DNA of 64,000 bases, taken from positions 82,577-146,576 of the forward strand of contig JACQFX010000017.1 of NCBI GenBank assembly GCA_016199835.1. The letters run 5' to 3'. The notes beneath the pieces are model-generated. The model had not been told where the DNA came from. It worked only from the letters and a program-made list of their open reading frames with translations, and searched no databases. The DNA comes from Nitrosomonadales bacterium. GTDB lineage: Bacteria; Pseudomonadota; Gammaproteobacteria; Burkholderiales; Gallionellaceae. The first letter of the stretch is position 1. Each line of letters opens with the position of its first letter. Of this stretch, positions 51,158 through 60,053 are shown piece after piece. A program made the translations under genes and the position numbers.

Positions 51158-52719
51158 GCTGCCCTCCGTAGTCGTGTGCGCGCTGCCATGTTGTAAAGGT
51201 AATCGAGGGAATCAAAACGGTAGCTCTCGAATTCGATAGCGTTCTGTTCAGCCAGGCTGATGCGAGGCAACCAAAAATCGAGCCGGGGCAGCAGGTAGTA
51301 ATCCAGCGCCGCTTGATTGGTATGGTCGAGGCGCACGGCGACTGTGATGTCGGGACACAGGCTGGTGTCGAATCGCACCTTCCAGCGGTGACTGCCACTG
51401 TCATGAGTGTTGCAACGGGCAAGCACCAAAGAGACGCTGAATTCCCCATTGACGCGCAGGATGTCGGTGGCCGGATCGCGCATGACCGAGCCGCCGATGG
51501 CAGCAATCCTGGCCTCGGTTTGGGCGACAATTTCCGGGTGCATCTGGCGCAAGAAGTGATTGACCTCCAGATAGCGATAGTCGCGGTCAGGTGTAAAACC
51601 AACCATATGGTAGGCTCTGATCAAATTGCCAAAGCGGTTGGAATAGACAGCAGCCGACGGCATCCCCTCGGCTTCATTGATGATCAGGCCGGAAAGAATT
51701 CCCTTGCTTTGATAGAGCTGGCGCAAGCGTTCGATCAAGTTCTCGTCGGTGTAGCGATGTGTCCGGGCGCGAATGATGCCCTGAGCGGTATAAAAAACCT
51801 CGGGCGGAACGATAGGCTCGAAAGCACCTTCCTTCTTGATCCACATGTCCGGAGTGTTCTCCACCCGGACTTTCTTGAGCTTGAAGGAGGTGCGGTTGAA
51901 AATGTTGTTGCCGATATATTTCTCGTTGGTCAGCAACTCGTGGACGGTGGCGCGCGTCCACTCCCGGTCAAGATCGGTACGCACATTCATGTCGTTCAGC
52001 CGAATGGCAATGGCCGATTCAACCAGCCCCTCGTCAATAAACCAGCGATAGATCAAGTTGACGATCCTGACTTCCTCCTCGGGGCCGGGCATCAGAATGA
52101 CGCGATCTGTTTGCAGACTTTTGTGTTCACCGCGAGTCAGTTCGCTTTTGATCGAGCCATGCTGGTCGAGGAGGACGCGGCGCAAGCCGTAGCCCGCTGG
52201 GCCACCCTGGCGGTAGCCCAGCTCAATCAGCCGACACTGACCGGCAAAAACTTTCGCCGATAACTCACGGCTGTATTCTCCAGCCATTGCCCGTTTGACG
52301 CCTTTGACGATGGTGGAGACGGGCGAGCCGTCGTTCTCAAACTGCTCGGCGCAGTAAGTAACCTGGATGCCAGCACGGCGGCAGATATACTCGTAATAGG
52401 CGCTCTCGTCGGCATCCTGAAATCGCCCCCAGCGGCTGACATCGTAGACCAGAATGATCTGGAAATCGGCAACTCCTGTCTCAACGTCCTTGATCAACTG
52501 CTGCAAGGAGGCACGTCCTTCGATACTCAGTCCGCTCTTGCCCGCGTCGGCATAGGTCTTGACGATTTCGATACCGCGCCGGGCGGCATATTCACGAATC
52601 TTGTCGGCCTGATTCTCAGTGGAGTATTGCTGGTGCTCGGTGGACATGCGTACATATTCGGCTGCACGGAATATGGTTGCCTGCGATGGTGCGCCGTCAT
52701 TTGTTTCGTCGTTATCCAT
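51154..52719 (-). CDS. Large serine recombinase
   Basis: A 521-aa serine site-specific recombinase. The catalytic Ser26 is in EYVRMSTEHQQYS; YDVSRWGRFQD and the GEYSRELSAKVFAGQ block complete the resolvase domain (about 20-165). A recombinase domain (GGPAGYGLRRVL, about 180-300) follows, then a C-terminal DNA-binding part without the usual zinc-ribbon cysteines. Heads the recombinase-ParB-ParB run. Likely moves the element or inverts DNA; sites were not found. Confidence 0.92.
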   Translation of the reverse strand: MDNDETNDGAPSQATIFRAAEYVRMSTEHQQYSTENQADKIREYAARRGIEIVKTYADAGKSGLSIEGRASLQQLIKDVETGVADFQIILVYDVSRWGRFQDADESAYYEYICRRAGIQVTYCAEQFENDGSPVSTIVKGVKRAMAGEYSRELSAKVFAGQCRLIELGYRQGGPAGYGLRRVLLDQHGSIKSELTRGEHKSLQTDRVILMPGPEEEVRIVNLIYRWFIDEGLVESAIAIRLNDMNVRTDLDREWTRATVHELLTNEKYIGNNIFNRTSFKLKKVRVENTPDMWIKKEGAFEPIVPPEVFYTAQGIIRARTHRYTDENLIERLRQLYQSKGILSGLIINEAEGMPSAAVYSNRFGNLIRAYHMVGFTPDRDYRYLEVNHFLRQMHPEIVAQTEARIAAIGGSVMRDPATDILRVNGEFSVSLVLARCNTHDSGSHRWKVRFDTSLCPDITVAVRLDHTNQAALDYYLLPRLDFWLPRISLAEQNAIEFESYRFDSLDYLYNMAARTRLRRAA

Positions 52720-52894
52720 ACTGCGGAGCCGTCCCTTTGAATTAAATTCCCGGCTCCCGGCTTCACGGATGCGTCACGCACCTCGCATATATTAAAGGAA
52801 TGGAGCGGGGCAACGATGTGGTCGTGTCGAGAGCATTTCGCGCGAGACGTTAGCAGCGGAAATCATCACGGTCTATAGCATCTACTCTTTGCAA

Positions 52895-53347
52895 TCAGTC
52901 CGTTTTGTTTCCTGGCTGATCGCTACCGCATGAAATCAAATTGATTTCTACTATCCACACATCCATCTTTGCAATTTTTGACGCGTCAACGGGTGTAAGC
53001 CGGTAAATGCCAGACGGCACAAGGCTTTCCGGTCTTGACACGTCCATCTTTGCAATCGGCGTGTCGCGGCGCTTTGCGTTGCGGATTTTTTGCTGTGCGC
53101 GATTGCGTTCAACATAGTCAGGATTTTTAGCTCGGTAGTTGCGCGAGTAATTTGGGTTCTGCTCGGCCCATGATTTTGCATGCCCCTTCTGCCCGGCCTT
53201 GTAGGTGGGATCTGTTTGACGTTTAGCCTGCTGCCAGCACCGTTTGCGCTCGCGCTGGCACGCGGGCCATGAGCAGATTTTCTGATGCTGGACTTGTGGG
53301 CGCGGCACGAACTGTCTGCCGCAAATTGGACACCGTCTGCTTGCCAT
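52895..53347 (-). CDS. Small zinc-finger-like basic protein
   Basis: A 150-aa basic protein. ASRRCPICGRQFVPRPQVQHQKICSWPACQ carries a C-x2-C...C-x4-C pattern, probably zinc-binding. An aromatic-rich repeat follows (WAEQNPNYSRNYRAKNPDYVERNRAQQ). The ATG at 53,347 starts MASRRCPIC; 53,362 is an alternative. It precedes the recombinase-ParB-ParB module on the same strand, 175 bases upstream. Probably nucleic-acid binding. The AKMD segment occurs twice near the C-terminus. Confidence 0.65.
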   Translation of the reverse strand: MASRRCPICGRQFVPRPQVQHQKICSWPACQRERKRCWQQAKRQTDPTYKAGQKGHAKSWAEQNPNYSRNYRAKNPDYVERNRAQQKIRNAKRRDTPIAKMDVSRPESLVPSGIYRLTPVDASKIAKMDVWIVEINLISCGSDQPGNKTD

Positions 53348-53800
53348 GAAACCTCCTGACATGGCGTGCCAACGATGTCTGCGAAGGTGATCCGGTGAAT
53401 CAGTACCTCACTGATGCCCTGCCGGATACCTCCAGTGATTCAGGGGCGTGAAATGGAACTCGATTTCAGAGTTTGAGCACCGGCACGATAACGCCAGAGA
53501 CGCCGCATTTCAAAACTGAACCTCTCCCTCATGAATGGCACGCCGTTTTGCGTGTCTCCCGGCCACTTTTGTTTGATGGCCGCTTCGTAATTCCGAAATA
53601 CGTCTTTTTTGGTCACATTTCAGCGCCAACATCGCTCGCTCCACGCCTACCATCCCGTTCGCATCCGCACCCACCTCATATTGACGTGGGCTCCTAGCTG
53701 GGGAATTTAAATAAACAGCATTCAATGGTACCGCCCCTCTGAACAGAGACGGGCATATGCAGAAGAGCCGGAAGCCAAGCCTGGAGCGAGTTTCCGACAT

Positions 53801-53832
53801 ACCGGTGGCGCGTGAAATCGCGTGACACCGGT
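53801..53832. repeat. Inverted repeat hairpin
   Basis: ACCGGTG (53,801-53,807) pairs with CACCGGT (53,826-53,832), and CGCG (53,809-53,812) with CGCG (53,819-53,822) inside it. No T-run on the plus strand; an A-run follows, so on the minus strand the stem is preceded by T's. Role unknown; a recombinase site is one option. Confidence 0.55.
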
Positions 53833-54089
53833 AAAAACGATCCCGTTGTCGCCCGTGGATGGGCCTGCGGCTGACTCACATTCGGTGAGTTGGCCTGCCC
53901 CGACCGGCAGCCCGTAGGACGACGACGCTGGATGAAGAATTGCGCTGGCTACTCTATGGCCCGCGCCCTCCCATGGCCTGCCTGCACGGCATCCGCGCCC
54001 GCAGCGCGTGAACCAACACTCACCACTAGATTTCGGTCTTTCCGGTGGGCCAAGGATTTTCTTATGGCAGTCGTTATGGCTGTTTGCAT

Positions 54090-54135
54090 TGTAGGGCGGG
54101 CTTTGCCCGCCGCGTCGGGCGCAGCCCGACCTACA
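54090..54135. repeat. REP-type double palindrome
   Basis: TGTAGG (54,090-54,095) and CCTACA (54,130-54,135) enclose two hairpins, GGGCGGGC-TTT-GCCCGCC and TCGGGC-GCA-GCCCGA. This layout is common for chromosomal REP elements of proteobacteria. Confidence 0.75.
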
Positions 54136-54143
54136 GCTAAATT

Positions 54144-54169
54144 CCGTTCGCCCTGAGCTTGTCGAAGGG
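54144..54169. repeat. Dispersed TCCTGAGCC-type repeat
   Basis: CCGTTCGCCCTGAGCTTGTC then GAAGGG. The core CCTGAGCYTGTCGAAGG is shared with the copy translated inside gatB at 13,231-13,258. It lies 8 bases after the REP-type element. Confidence 0.75.
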
Positions 54170-54273
54170 TCTGGTTACAGGCCTGTGGCTCGACCGGTGC
54201 ACCACGAGCGGTTAAGTGAAGAGCATTGCGTTTTATCCGTTTCAACCACACCAACTCAACAAGGAGATATTTT

Positions 54274-55218
54274 ATGGGAACCCGCAACTTTGATCTCGGC
54301 GCCCGAGACATGAAAGCCGCCGGCCGCATTGCCCTCGAAGAAGGCATGCGCTCGTTCGCCAGCATAGACACCATGTCCGACCGCTGGAACCTCTTCGTGG
54401 ACTACATCCGCGAGCATCACGCCATCGGGCGCATGGAAATGGTTTCACCGGACGTGGTTATCGAATACGGCTCATGGCTGGCCGACCGGGTGGACGAAGA
54501 TGAGCTTGAAGCCTCCACCGCACAGAACTACGTGAGCGCAGTCAACCGGGTATTGGAAATTGCGCGCGGCGACCGGCATGTGGTCGTGTCGCCCACCCGC
54601 GATTGCGGAATTCCGCTGCGCAGCGGTATAGCCCTGGATAGACAGTTCGTCACCACCACGGATCATTTCAACTGGCTGGGCTGTTTCGATGAACCGGCCC
54701 GCATCATGATCCGGCTGCAACGGGCGTTCGGCATGCGTTTCGAGGAATCGGCCAAGTTTGATGCGCGCAGCGTGGATGATTACACCAAGATCAAGGTGCT
54801 GCCCATCGTCAACGGCACCAAGGGCGGGCGTACGCGCGAAGTGCCGATGTGCATGAGCGCACAGTTTGAAACCCTGCATGCGGCGCAACGCTACCAGCGC
54901 AGCGGACGTTCCCTCATCCCGGAAGAAATGACCTACGCGGAATTCCGCCGCCAGTGCTACCGCATCGCCAACGGGAACGGCATCCGCTTTCACCGGCAGC
55001 GGCATACCTACGCCTACCTGCGCTACAAGCGCGTGCTGGGCGCGGAATGCCCGGTCATGGCAGGCGTTGCACATGGCCAGCCGCATATCGAATGGCTGGC
55101 GCGCCAGTTGAAAACTTCCGAAGCCGAGGCGAAAGAGCGGGATCAGAAAGTCCGCGCGCAGATCGCGCAGGAGCTCGGCCACGGTCGCGTCGAAGTGACC
55201 AATGCCTACCTTGGCTGA
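54274..55218 (+). CDS. Tyrosine recombinase (Integrase_1-type)
   Basis: A 314-aa tyrosine recombinase. The N-terminal core-binding part spans about 1-120. Catalytic residues Arg155 (GMRFEES), HRQRH (His240/Arg243), His303 (GHGRVEVTN) and Tyr312 are in family order, so the enzyme looks complete. The ATG at 54,274 is set by AAGGAG seven bases upstream. The last 17 bases overlap the next ORF. Found in integrative elements; opposite in direction to the defence operons. Confidence 0.88.
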   Translation: MGTRNFDLGARDMKAAGRIALEEGMRSFASIDTMSDRWNLFVDYIREHHAIGRMEMVSPDVVIEYGSWLADRVDEDELEASTAQNYVSAVNRVLEIARGDRHVVVSPTRDCGIPLRSGIALDRQFVTTTDHFNWLGCFDEPARIMIRLQRAFGMRFEESAKFDARSVDDYTKIKVLPIVNGTKGGRTREVPMCMSAQFETLHAAQRYQRSGRSLIPEEMTYAEFRRQCYRIANGNGIRFHRQRHTYAYLRYKRVLGAECPVMAGVAHGQPHIEWLARQLKTSEAEAKERDQKVRAQIAQELGHGRVEVTNAYLG

Positions 55219-55495
55219 GCAGGTTCGGCGCCGGGCGCATGTGTATGTCGCGCACGGCGGAAAAACTAACCGGCGGCAGCAGGTGGATCGGCTGGTGATT
55301 ATGGTCAGTTGGATGCAGGCGGAATTCCGACTGACCGGCATCGAGCAGATCGGCAAGCGGCAGGTGATCGCATTCTGGAAGGCTCATCGGGATATGGCAC
55401 CGGCGACGGCTTATGCTTATTGGCTGGCGGTTAAGGTTTTGTGGGGGTGGCTGGGGAGGGTGGGGGTGCCGCCGATGCCGCGTTCGGCGGCATGA
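55202..55495 (+). CDS. Integrase N-terminal (SAM-like) domain protein
   Basis: A 97-aa basic protein that overlaps the integrase gene by 17 bases. TNRRQQVDRLVIMVSWMQAEF, IEQIGKRQVIAFWKAHR and ATAYAYWLAVKVLWGWLG look like the four-helix core-binding domain of tyrosine recombinases. It has no catalytic part. Either an accessory DNA-binding partner of the integrase or a fragment of a second one. Confidence 0.6.
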   Translation: MPTLAEQVRRRAHVYVAHGGKTNRRQQVDRLVIMVSWMQAEFRLTGIEQIGKRQVIAFWKAHRDMAPATAYAYWLAVKVLWGWLGRVGVPPMPRSAA

Positions 55496-55583
55496 GAAAC
55501 TGCCTTTCTTGTCACTGCAAAGATCATGGTTTGTGAAGCGTTAAAACTCCGTTAAACTGCGGGCTAATGGGAGAGGCAGGGCT

Positions 55584-56066
55584 ATGACAATCTACACAAT
55601 CGGCTATGAAGGCATTGATATTCAGCAATTCTTCATGCTACTCAAGGAACACGGCATCGAAACCGTAGTTGACGTGCGTGAGTTGCCGCTTTCGCGCAAG
55701 CCGGGCTTTTCAAAGAAAATACTGGCTGCCGCCCTCAACCTGAGCGGAATGGAATATACCCATCTGGCAGATCTCGGCTGCCCGAAGCCGATTCGTGACC
55801 GTTATCGCGCTGATGCTGACTGGCAGCGTTACAAAGTGGGATTTTTGAAATACCTCAAAACGCAAAAAGATGCCATCGAAGAGTTGGCGACACTGGCAAC
55901 TTCTTCAAACTGCGCGCTGCTTTGCTTCGAGGCTGATTTCAACTATTGCCATCGCTCGATGGTGGCCGATGCGGTCAAGCAGCAGAGCGGAATGCGCGTA
56001 TCTCACATCCGTGTTGACGAGGTCAGAACAAAGGCACCTGCGGATTTTGGATTGGCTTTTGCATAG
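55584..56066 (+). CDS. DUF488 family protein
   Basis: A 160-aa DUF488 protein. MTIYTIGYEGIDIQQFFMLLKEHGIETVVDVRELPLSRKPGFSK is the family start, and ALLCFEADFNYCHRSMVAD has the conserved Cys-His. Enzymatic role unknown. Its 3' end overlaps the dual-OB gene by 44 bases tail-to-tail. GAGAGG precedes the ATG. Confidence 0.9.
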   Translation: MTIYTIGYEGIDIQQFFMLLKEHGIETVVDVRELPLSRKPGFSKKILAAALNLSGMEYTHLADLGCPKPIRDRYRADADWQRYKVGFLKYLKTQKDAIEELATLATSSNCALLCFEADFNYCHRSMVADAVKQQSGMRVSHIRVDEVRTKAPADFGLAFA

Positions 56067-56853
56067 GCGGGTAGATCAAACTGATGATTAGCCATTGATC
56101 CTGAAAACGGTGCTGGTTACCCATCAGGAACATCAGATTCTTCCCGGTCAAATTTCCTTCCAGCTTTGCCCGAAAGGGAGCCTCCCAACCCTTGCCGTGG
56201 CTACGTTTGCAATTCCAGTAAAGCGCGCCAACCTCCCAGTCAACAATCTTGTGCCGCTCTTCGACCTCGCCATCCGGGGTATCGCAAACATAGCGATAGT
56301 AAAAATCAAACGGAATTTTCTTTAACTCCCGAACCTGGCGCTTCGCCTCTGCCTCATCAAACAAGCTGCCCTGCATCTGCTCCTGCAACAGCTTTGCCCG
56401 CTCATCCTCCGTCCAGTCCGGGTTGCGCGCAGGCGTAATGTCCAAGCTGATGATGCGCTTGGGGCGAAGCAAAGCGAGGCTTACCAAAGCCTTTTCTCTG
56501 CCGCCATCTATATCCTTGAAATTCGTGAAAGCGGGCAGGCGGTCAATCCATACCCATCGCTCTTCCCAATTGTTTTTCGTCGAGAGCGGCTCCGCATCGC
56601 ATTCGATGGTATCCACATAAATACGGTGGCTTTCCGGGCGGTTGTCGTTGTTCGATTTCTTTACCCGCGCACTGACCCATTGCCACTTCTTGAATTGCTG
56701 GCCTTCCTCGATAAGCCGGAACGGCACGGGATACAAGCGACGAAGCTGCCCCTGCTCATTGACGCCTGCCACACAGGAGGTCTCGACATACTTCGCGCTG
56801 GGCGATGGGTAGGTCTTGGCAAGAATCAGAATGCGCTCAATGAAATCCGCCAT
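56023..56853 (-). CDS. Dual-OB-type protein
   Basis: A 276-aa protein starting MADFIERILILAKTYPSPSAKYVETSCVAGVN, with PVPFR in the first beta-rich segment and a second beta-rich half (about 175-255). This matches the dual OB-domain proteins often encoded beside DUF488. Predicted nucleic-acid binding. No catalytic motif. Fourth gene of the SIR2-HerA run, 67 bases after the TPR gene. Confidence 0.7.
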   Translation of the reverse strand: MADFIERILILAKTYPSPSAKYVETSCVAGVNEQGQLRRLYPVPFRLIEEGQQFKKWQWVSARVKKSNNDNRPESHRIYVDTIECDAEPLSTKNNWEERWVWIDRLPAFTNFKDIDGGREKALVSLALLRPKRIISLDITPARNPDWTEDERAKLLQEQMQGSLFDEAEAKRQVRELKKIPFDFYYRYVCDTPDGEVEERHKIVDWEVGALYWNCKRSHGKGWEAPFRAKLEGNLTGKNLMFLMGNQHRFQDQWLIISLIYPPMQKPIQNPQVPLF

Positions 56854-56920
56854 GGATTCTCCTAGACGAGTCAGTCAGGCAAAATGTATGAAGTTGTTAA
56901 AAGCCGTAGTAGGTATTTAT

Positions 56921-59900
56921 TCAACGCAACCCCATAACCATTGCTGGATATGCAACTTCCTGATCGCCAACTCGGAATCGGAGCATATAAATCCTCACCG
57001 GGAGACAGCCTATTGGAGCGGCAGAAAGCACAGCGACCATATCCTTTTTGAAGTTGGTTAGTGAAGCTACTGGAGTTTCGGAACACGACGACAACAATTT
57101 CCCCCATATTTCTTTAACTGCGCTACAGGCAGCGACATCTGCCTGTTCCGTCGGCAGGTCAAGCGTACTATCGCAGATGCATCTGATTTCATTGTCGTGT
57201 GGCAGGAGTTCAGAGAACACGGGGATCGCTCCATTTTCCCAAGCCACCTGCATGGTACGCCGGAGATTTGGAATCGCCTCTCGCTCAGTCAAGGGGAGGC
57301 AAATGCGGCGGTCGGAGAGTAAGTCGTTTGCTGATGAGCCCAGCATAAACTGAACAATTTTGGGATCGAGCCGAAATTTTGGCCCCGCAAAAAATGGGCT
57401 AACTTCGGGGAAGCCTTCAACATCTTTCAGGAAGGCTAAATAATATCGCTCGTCTCGCGTGTTTTTTTGGGGGGTAAGAAGTCCAGTTCCGTTAGATAAC
57501 GAATTCCTTTGGGCATTAGTTTCAGACGTAGCATTGGCATCCTGATTATTAGTAAGCACCGTAATACCTGCGGGGAAGAGGAACCCGTTTGGAACAGGAA
57601 TTATCTCAGCTTTAACCTTGAATTTCATACCAAAATTAGTGCCCCACGCGTAAAGGTCACCTTGCCCGCTCAGCCCTTTTTTTATCCTTTCAAATTTACC
57701 AATGCTTATGGAAGAAATTAGAAATTTAATGCCAAGCATCGAGCGAAAAATATTCCATAAATCATTACGATGAATGTAGTACCAAAGCGGCAGAATAGCC
57801 ATACGCATTTTGGGGTAACAGATGCACCACTCATGCAATTCTTGAATAAGTTCTGGCAGGTCGCGTTGCGGCGGGCGATGGTGCTGTTCTTCATCTAGCT
57901 GGCCCTGCGATGAAAGTTTTGGTAATTTGCTGCGCAGATCAGCAGAGATTATGGCTACTGCGGGATTCTCAGGATCGAGTTCTTCCGCTCGATCTAGTTG
58001 CTGCTTAGCCTCGGTGAATTTCTGCTCGTCAATATTTAGTTGCGCAAGCATTGTAAGCGTCATAGCCGCGAGCATCGGGGAAATCTTTTCCGCGCCAAGC
58101 GCAAGTATCTTTTCAGCCGCCTCCCGTTCTTTCTTGCGATCTTTTAGTTGTTGCATTACGCCACGAATATGATTCCAGCATTCAATAACACCTTTTATGT
58201 CATCCGCACCTTCAAGCCGCTCTATTGTTTTTTTGAAAATATGAATGGCTTGGTCGTACTGGCCGATTTGTTCCAAAAACGCACCCTTTTGTATTAACAA
58301 TCTGTGCATTTCATCGACTGATTTTGCTTCTTGAATCAAACCGTCAATCAACTCTAGGGCGAGCTTGCTTTTTTCTTTTAGTAAGTCCTCTTTTTCTGTG
58401 CCTTTTGCAACAAGACACAGCATTGTAAATACAGTTAGTTTGTGCTCTTGTTCAAGCCAATCATTGGAAACAAGGAAATTGAAAATTTGCTCAGCTTCCT
58501 CGTATTTCCGTAACTCAACAAGCTTACAAGCATGTCTAAAATAGTAATAAGAAGCCTTCCTATCATTTTTCCAAGCGGCTGCAATTGCAGCCGCTTGTTG
58601 ATAATAATTGGCAGCCACATCCCTTTTGCCTACCGAATCGAACAATTCTCCTACTTGGAGATAGCACTTTGCCACCCCGACAGTATTGTTAATTTGCTCA
58701 AACAATTTTGCTGCATCGTTCAGGTCAGATGCCGCCAGTTGATACTCATCTGTTCCTCTACGCAAATTAGCGCGCTGCAGCAATGTGTCAGCAATGTTCC
58801 ATTCCCAACCTTTTCCAAAGTTCTTAAAGAACTCCAATGCTCGCGTCCATTCCGTGATCGCATCATAGGGGCGGGTGTAACCAAAAATTTCCGCCTTCCA
58901 GCAATGACATTGGGCAAAACCTTCTTTGGCGTTCTTTTGCTTCTCGTTATCGCCAGTTGCGTAGAGTTCCGAGAATGCGTTATATGCAAGCTCAACAAGC
59001 TCTAAGGCCTTGGTGTTATCGCCATCTTTTATGCTAGATTTCTCCAAGGCCGATAATGACAAAAGCGCAAAGCCTTCATCTCTTTGTGATTCCGTCTCGC
59101 GGGCGTGTTCAAGCGCTCTGGTAATAAATCCGCGTGCTTGATCTCTGTTACCTTTGATTCGGTGCACCTCGCCAATGAGCTGAAGCAACCAGCACCGATC
59201 ATCGCCTAGGTCAACGGCCTTGGCATCTTGAAGGCATTCATCGGCAAGCTTCAATGCCTCATCCAAGTTCGGTTCGTCCCTAGCTAGAACCAAAACAGTT
59301 TCTAGCCGCGCGCGAATCTCCTCACCCTTATTGCCTTCTTTCTCAGCTTGCTTGCGAACCACGCTCCACAAACGAAGAGCAGAATCTACATCGTGCTTGC
59401 GAGATGCGTTGCTGGCCTGCTTCTTTTTCTTCCTCAACGCCGAACTTAGTTCGACTTTCTCCATTGCCACAGTTTTATTATCGGCATCTCCGTGAACAGC
59501 TTGTCTCACTAATTCGGAGAGATTGCGATGTGAAAGCAGTTGCGGAAACATCCGAACAATATCTTCATGCTTGTGCAGCCAAGAACAAATATCGTTGCCG
59601 CCGTGAACAATGATGGCCGCGCAATCTGGGAGGACATGTTGAATCTTGCCCATGACCGCTTCGCGTAACTTTGTCGAGAGAACTACATTCGTGAGTAGCG
59701 AATATATCTGTGGGGGCGGCTGATTTCGCTTCTTGATTCGCTGGCATTCCCGGCTCACAGCCTGAATCAGGAGACTGCTTGGTCTTGCTCCGGCTGCATT
59801 TGCTCCCTGAATGAATTTCGCTTGAAATTGGAACGGACCTTGCTGAATGTCGTTTCCAGGGTAGCAAAGCGAAGCTTGGCAATATGCATCGTTTCCCCAA

Positions 59901-60013
59901 TCTCCACTCCCACCCCAAGCTTCAACTCCAATCCCTAGTTTAGCCTTAAGAAGGGCTTGGCAGAGGCTCTCGAATTCCGACCAATGCAGATCATCCAAAC
60001 GATATTCAAGCAT
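56921..60013 (-). CDS. Restriction-endonuclease-like N-domain fused to TPR repeats
   Basis: A 1030-aa protein. Residues about 8-130 resemble a PD-(D/E)xK/Mrr-type nuclease: Glu15 (WSEFESLCQ), Asp42 in GGSGDWGNDAY and QAK (64-66) in FQFQAKF. Residues about 180-700 are helical TPR-like repeats. The C-terminal 300 residues are not recognised. No Walker A is visible, unlike the STAND/Avs proteins that share this N-domain. The DNA is clearly A+T-richer than the flanks. Lies 40 bases after HerA, so it may belong to the same system. Confidence 0.75.
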   Translation of the reverse strand: MLEYRLDDLHWSEFESLCQALLKAKLGIGVEAWGGSGDWGNDAYCQASLCYPGNDIQQGPFQFQAKFIQGANAAGARPSSLLIQAVSRECQRIKKRNQPPPQIYSLLTNVVLSTKLREAVMGKIQHVLPDCAAIIVHGGNDICSWLHKHEDIVRMFPQLLSHRNLSELVRQAVHGDADNKTVAMEKVELSSALRKKKKQASNASRKHDVDSALRLWSVVRKQAEKEGNKGEEIRARLETVLVLARDEPNLDEALKLADECLQDAKAVDLGDDRCWLLQLIGEVHRIKGNRDQARGFITRALEHARETESQRDEGFALLSLSALEKSSIKDGDNTKALELVELAYNAFSELYATGDNEKQKNAKEGFAQCHCWKAEIFGYTRPYDAITEWTRALEFFKNFGKGWEWNIADTLLQRANLRRGTDEYQLAASDLNDAAKLFEQINNTVGVAKCYLQVGELFDSVGKRDVAANYYQQAAAIAAAWKNDRKASYYYFRHACKLVELRKYEEAEQIFNFLVSNDWLEQEHKLTVFTMLCLVAKGTEKEDLLKEKSKLALELIDGLIQEAKSVDEMHRLLIQKGAFLEQIGQYDQAIHIFKKTIERLEGADDIKGVIECWNHIRGVMQQLKDRKKEREAAEKILALGAEKISPMLAAMTLTMLAQLNIDEQKFTEAKQQLDRAEELDPENPAVAIISADLRSKLPKLSSQGQLDEEQHHRPPQRDLPELIQELHEWCICYPKMRMAILPLWYYIHRNDLWNIFRSMLGIKFLISSISIGKFERIKKGLSGQGDLYAWGTNFGMKFKVKAEIIPVPNGFLFPAGITVLTNNQDANATSETNAQRNSLSNGTGLLTPQKNTRDERYYLAFLKDVEGFPEVSPFFAGPKFRLDPKIVQFMLGSSANDLLSDRRICLPLTEREAIPNLRRTMQVAWENGAIPVFSELLPHDNEIRCICDSTLDLPTEQADVAACSAVKEIWGKLLSSCSETPVASLTNFKKDMVAVLSAAPIGCLPVRIYMLRFRVGDQEVAYPAMVMGLR

Positions 60014-60053
60014 TTTTGTTGACTCTGAAAGGTCGTAGAAATCTCATATAAAC

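Larger units (their letters stand above)
53348..54273. other. Repeat-rich non-coding stretch before the integrase
   Basis: About 930 bases without a convincing gene. It holds a hairpin (53,801-53,832), a REP-type palindrome (54,090-54,135) and a TCCTGAGCC-type repeat (54,144-54,169), then the integrase ribosome site. Short frames here overlap each other on both strands and show no domain. No tRNA was recognised. A structured RNA or attachment site is possible. Confidence 0.5.

Noticed and set aside
53473-53800. Two short overlapping frames on opposite strands in the non-coding stretch
   Set aside because: They overlap each other, have no ribosome site and no recognisable domain.
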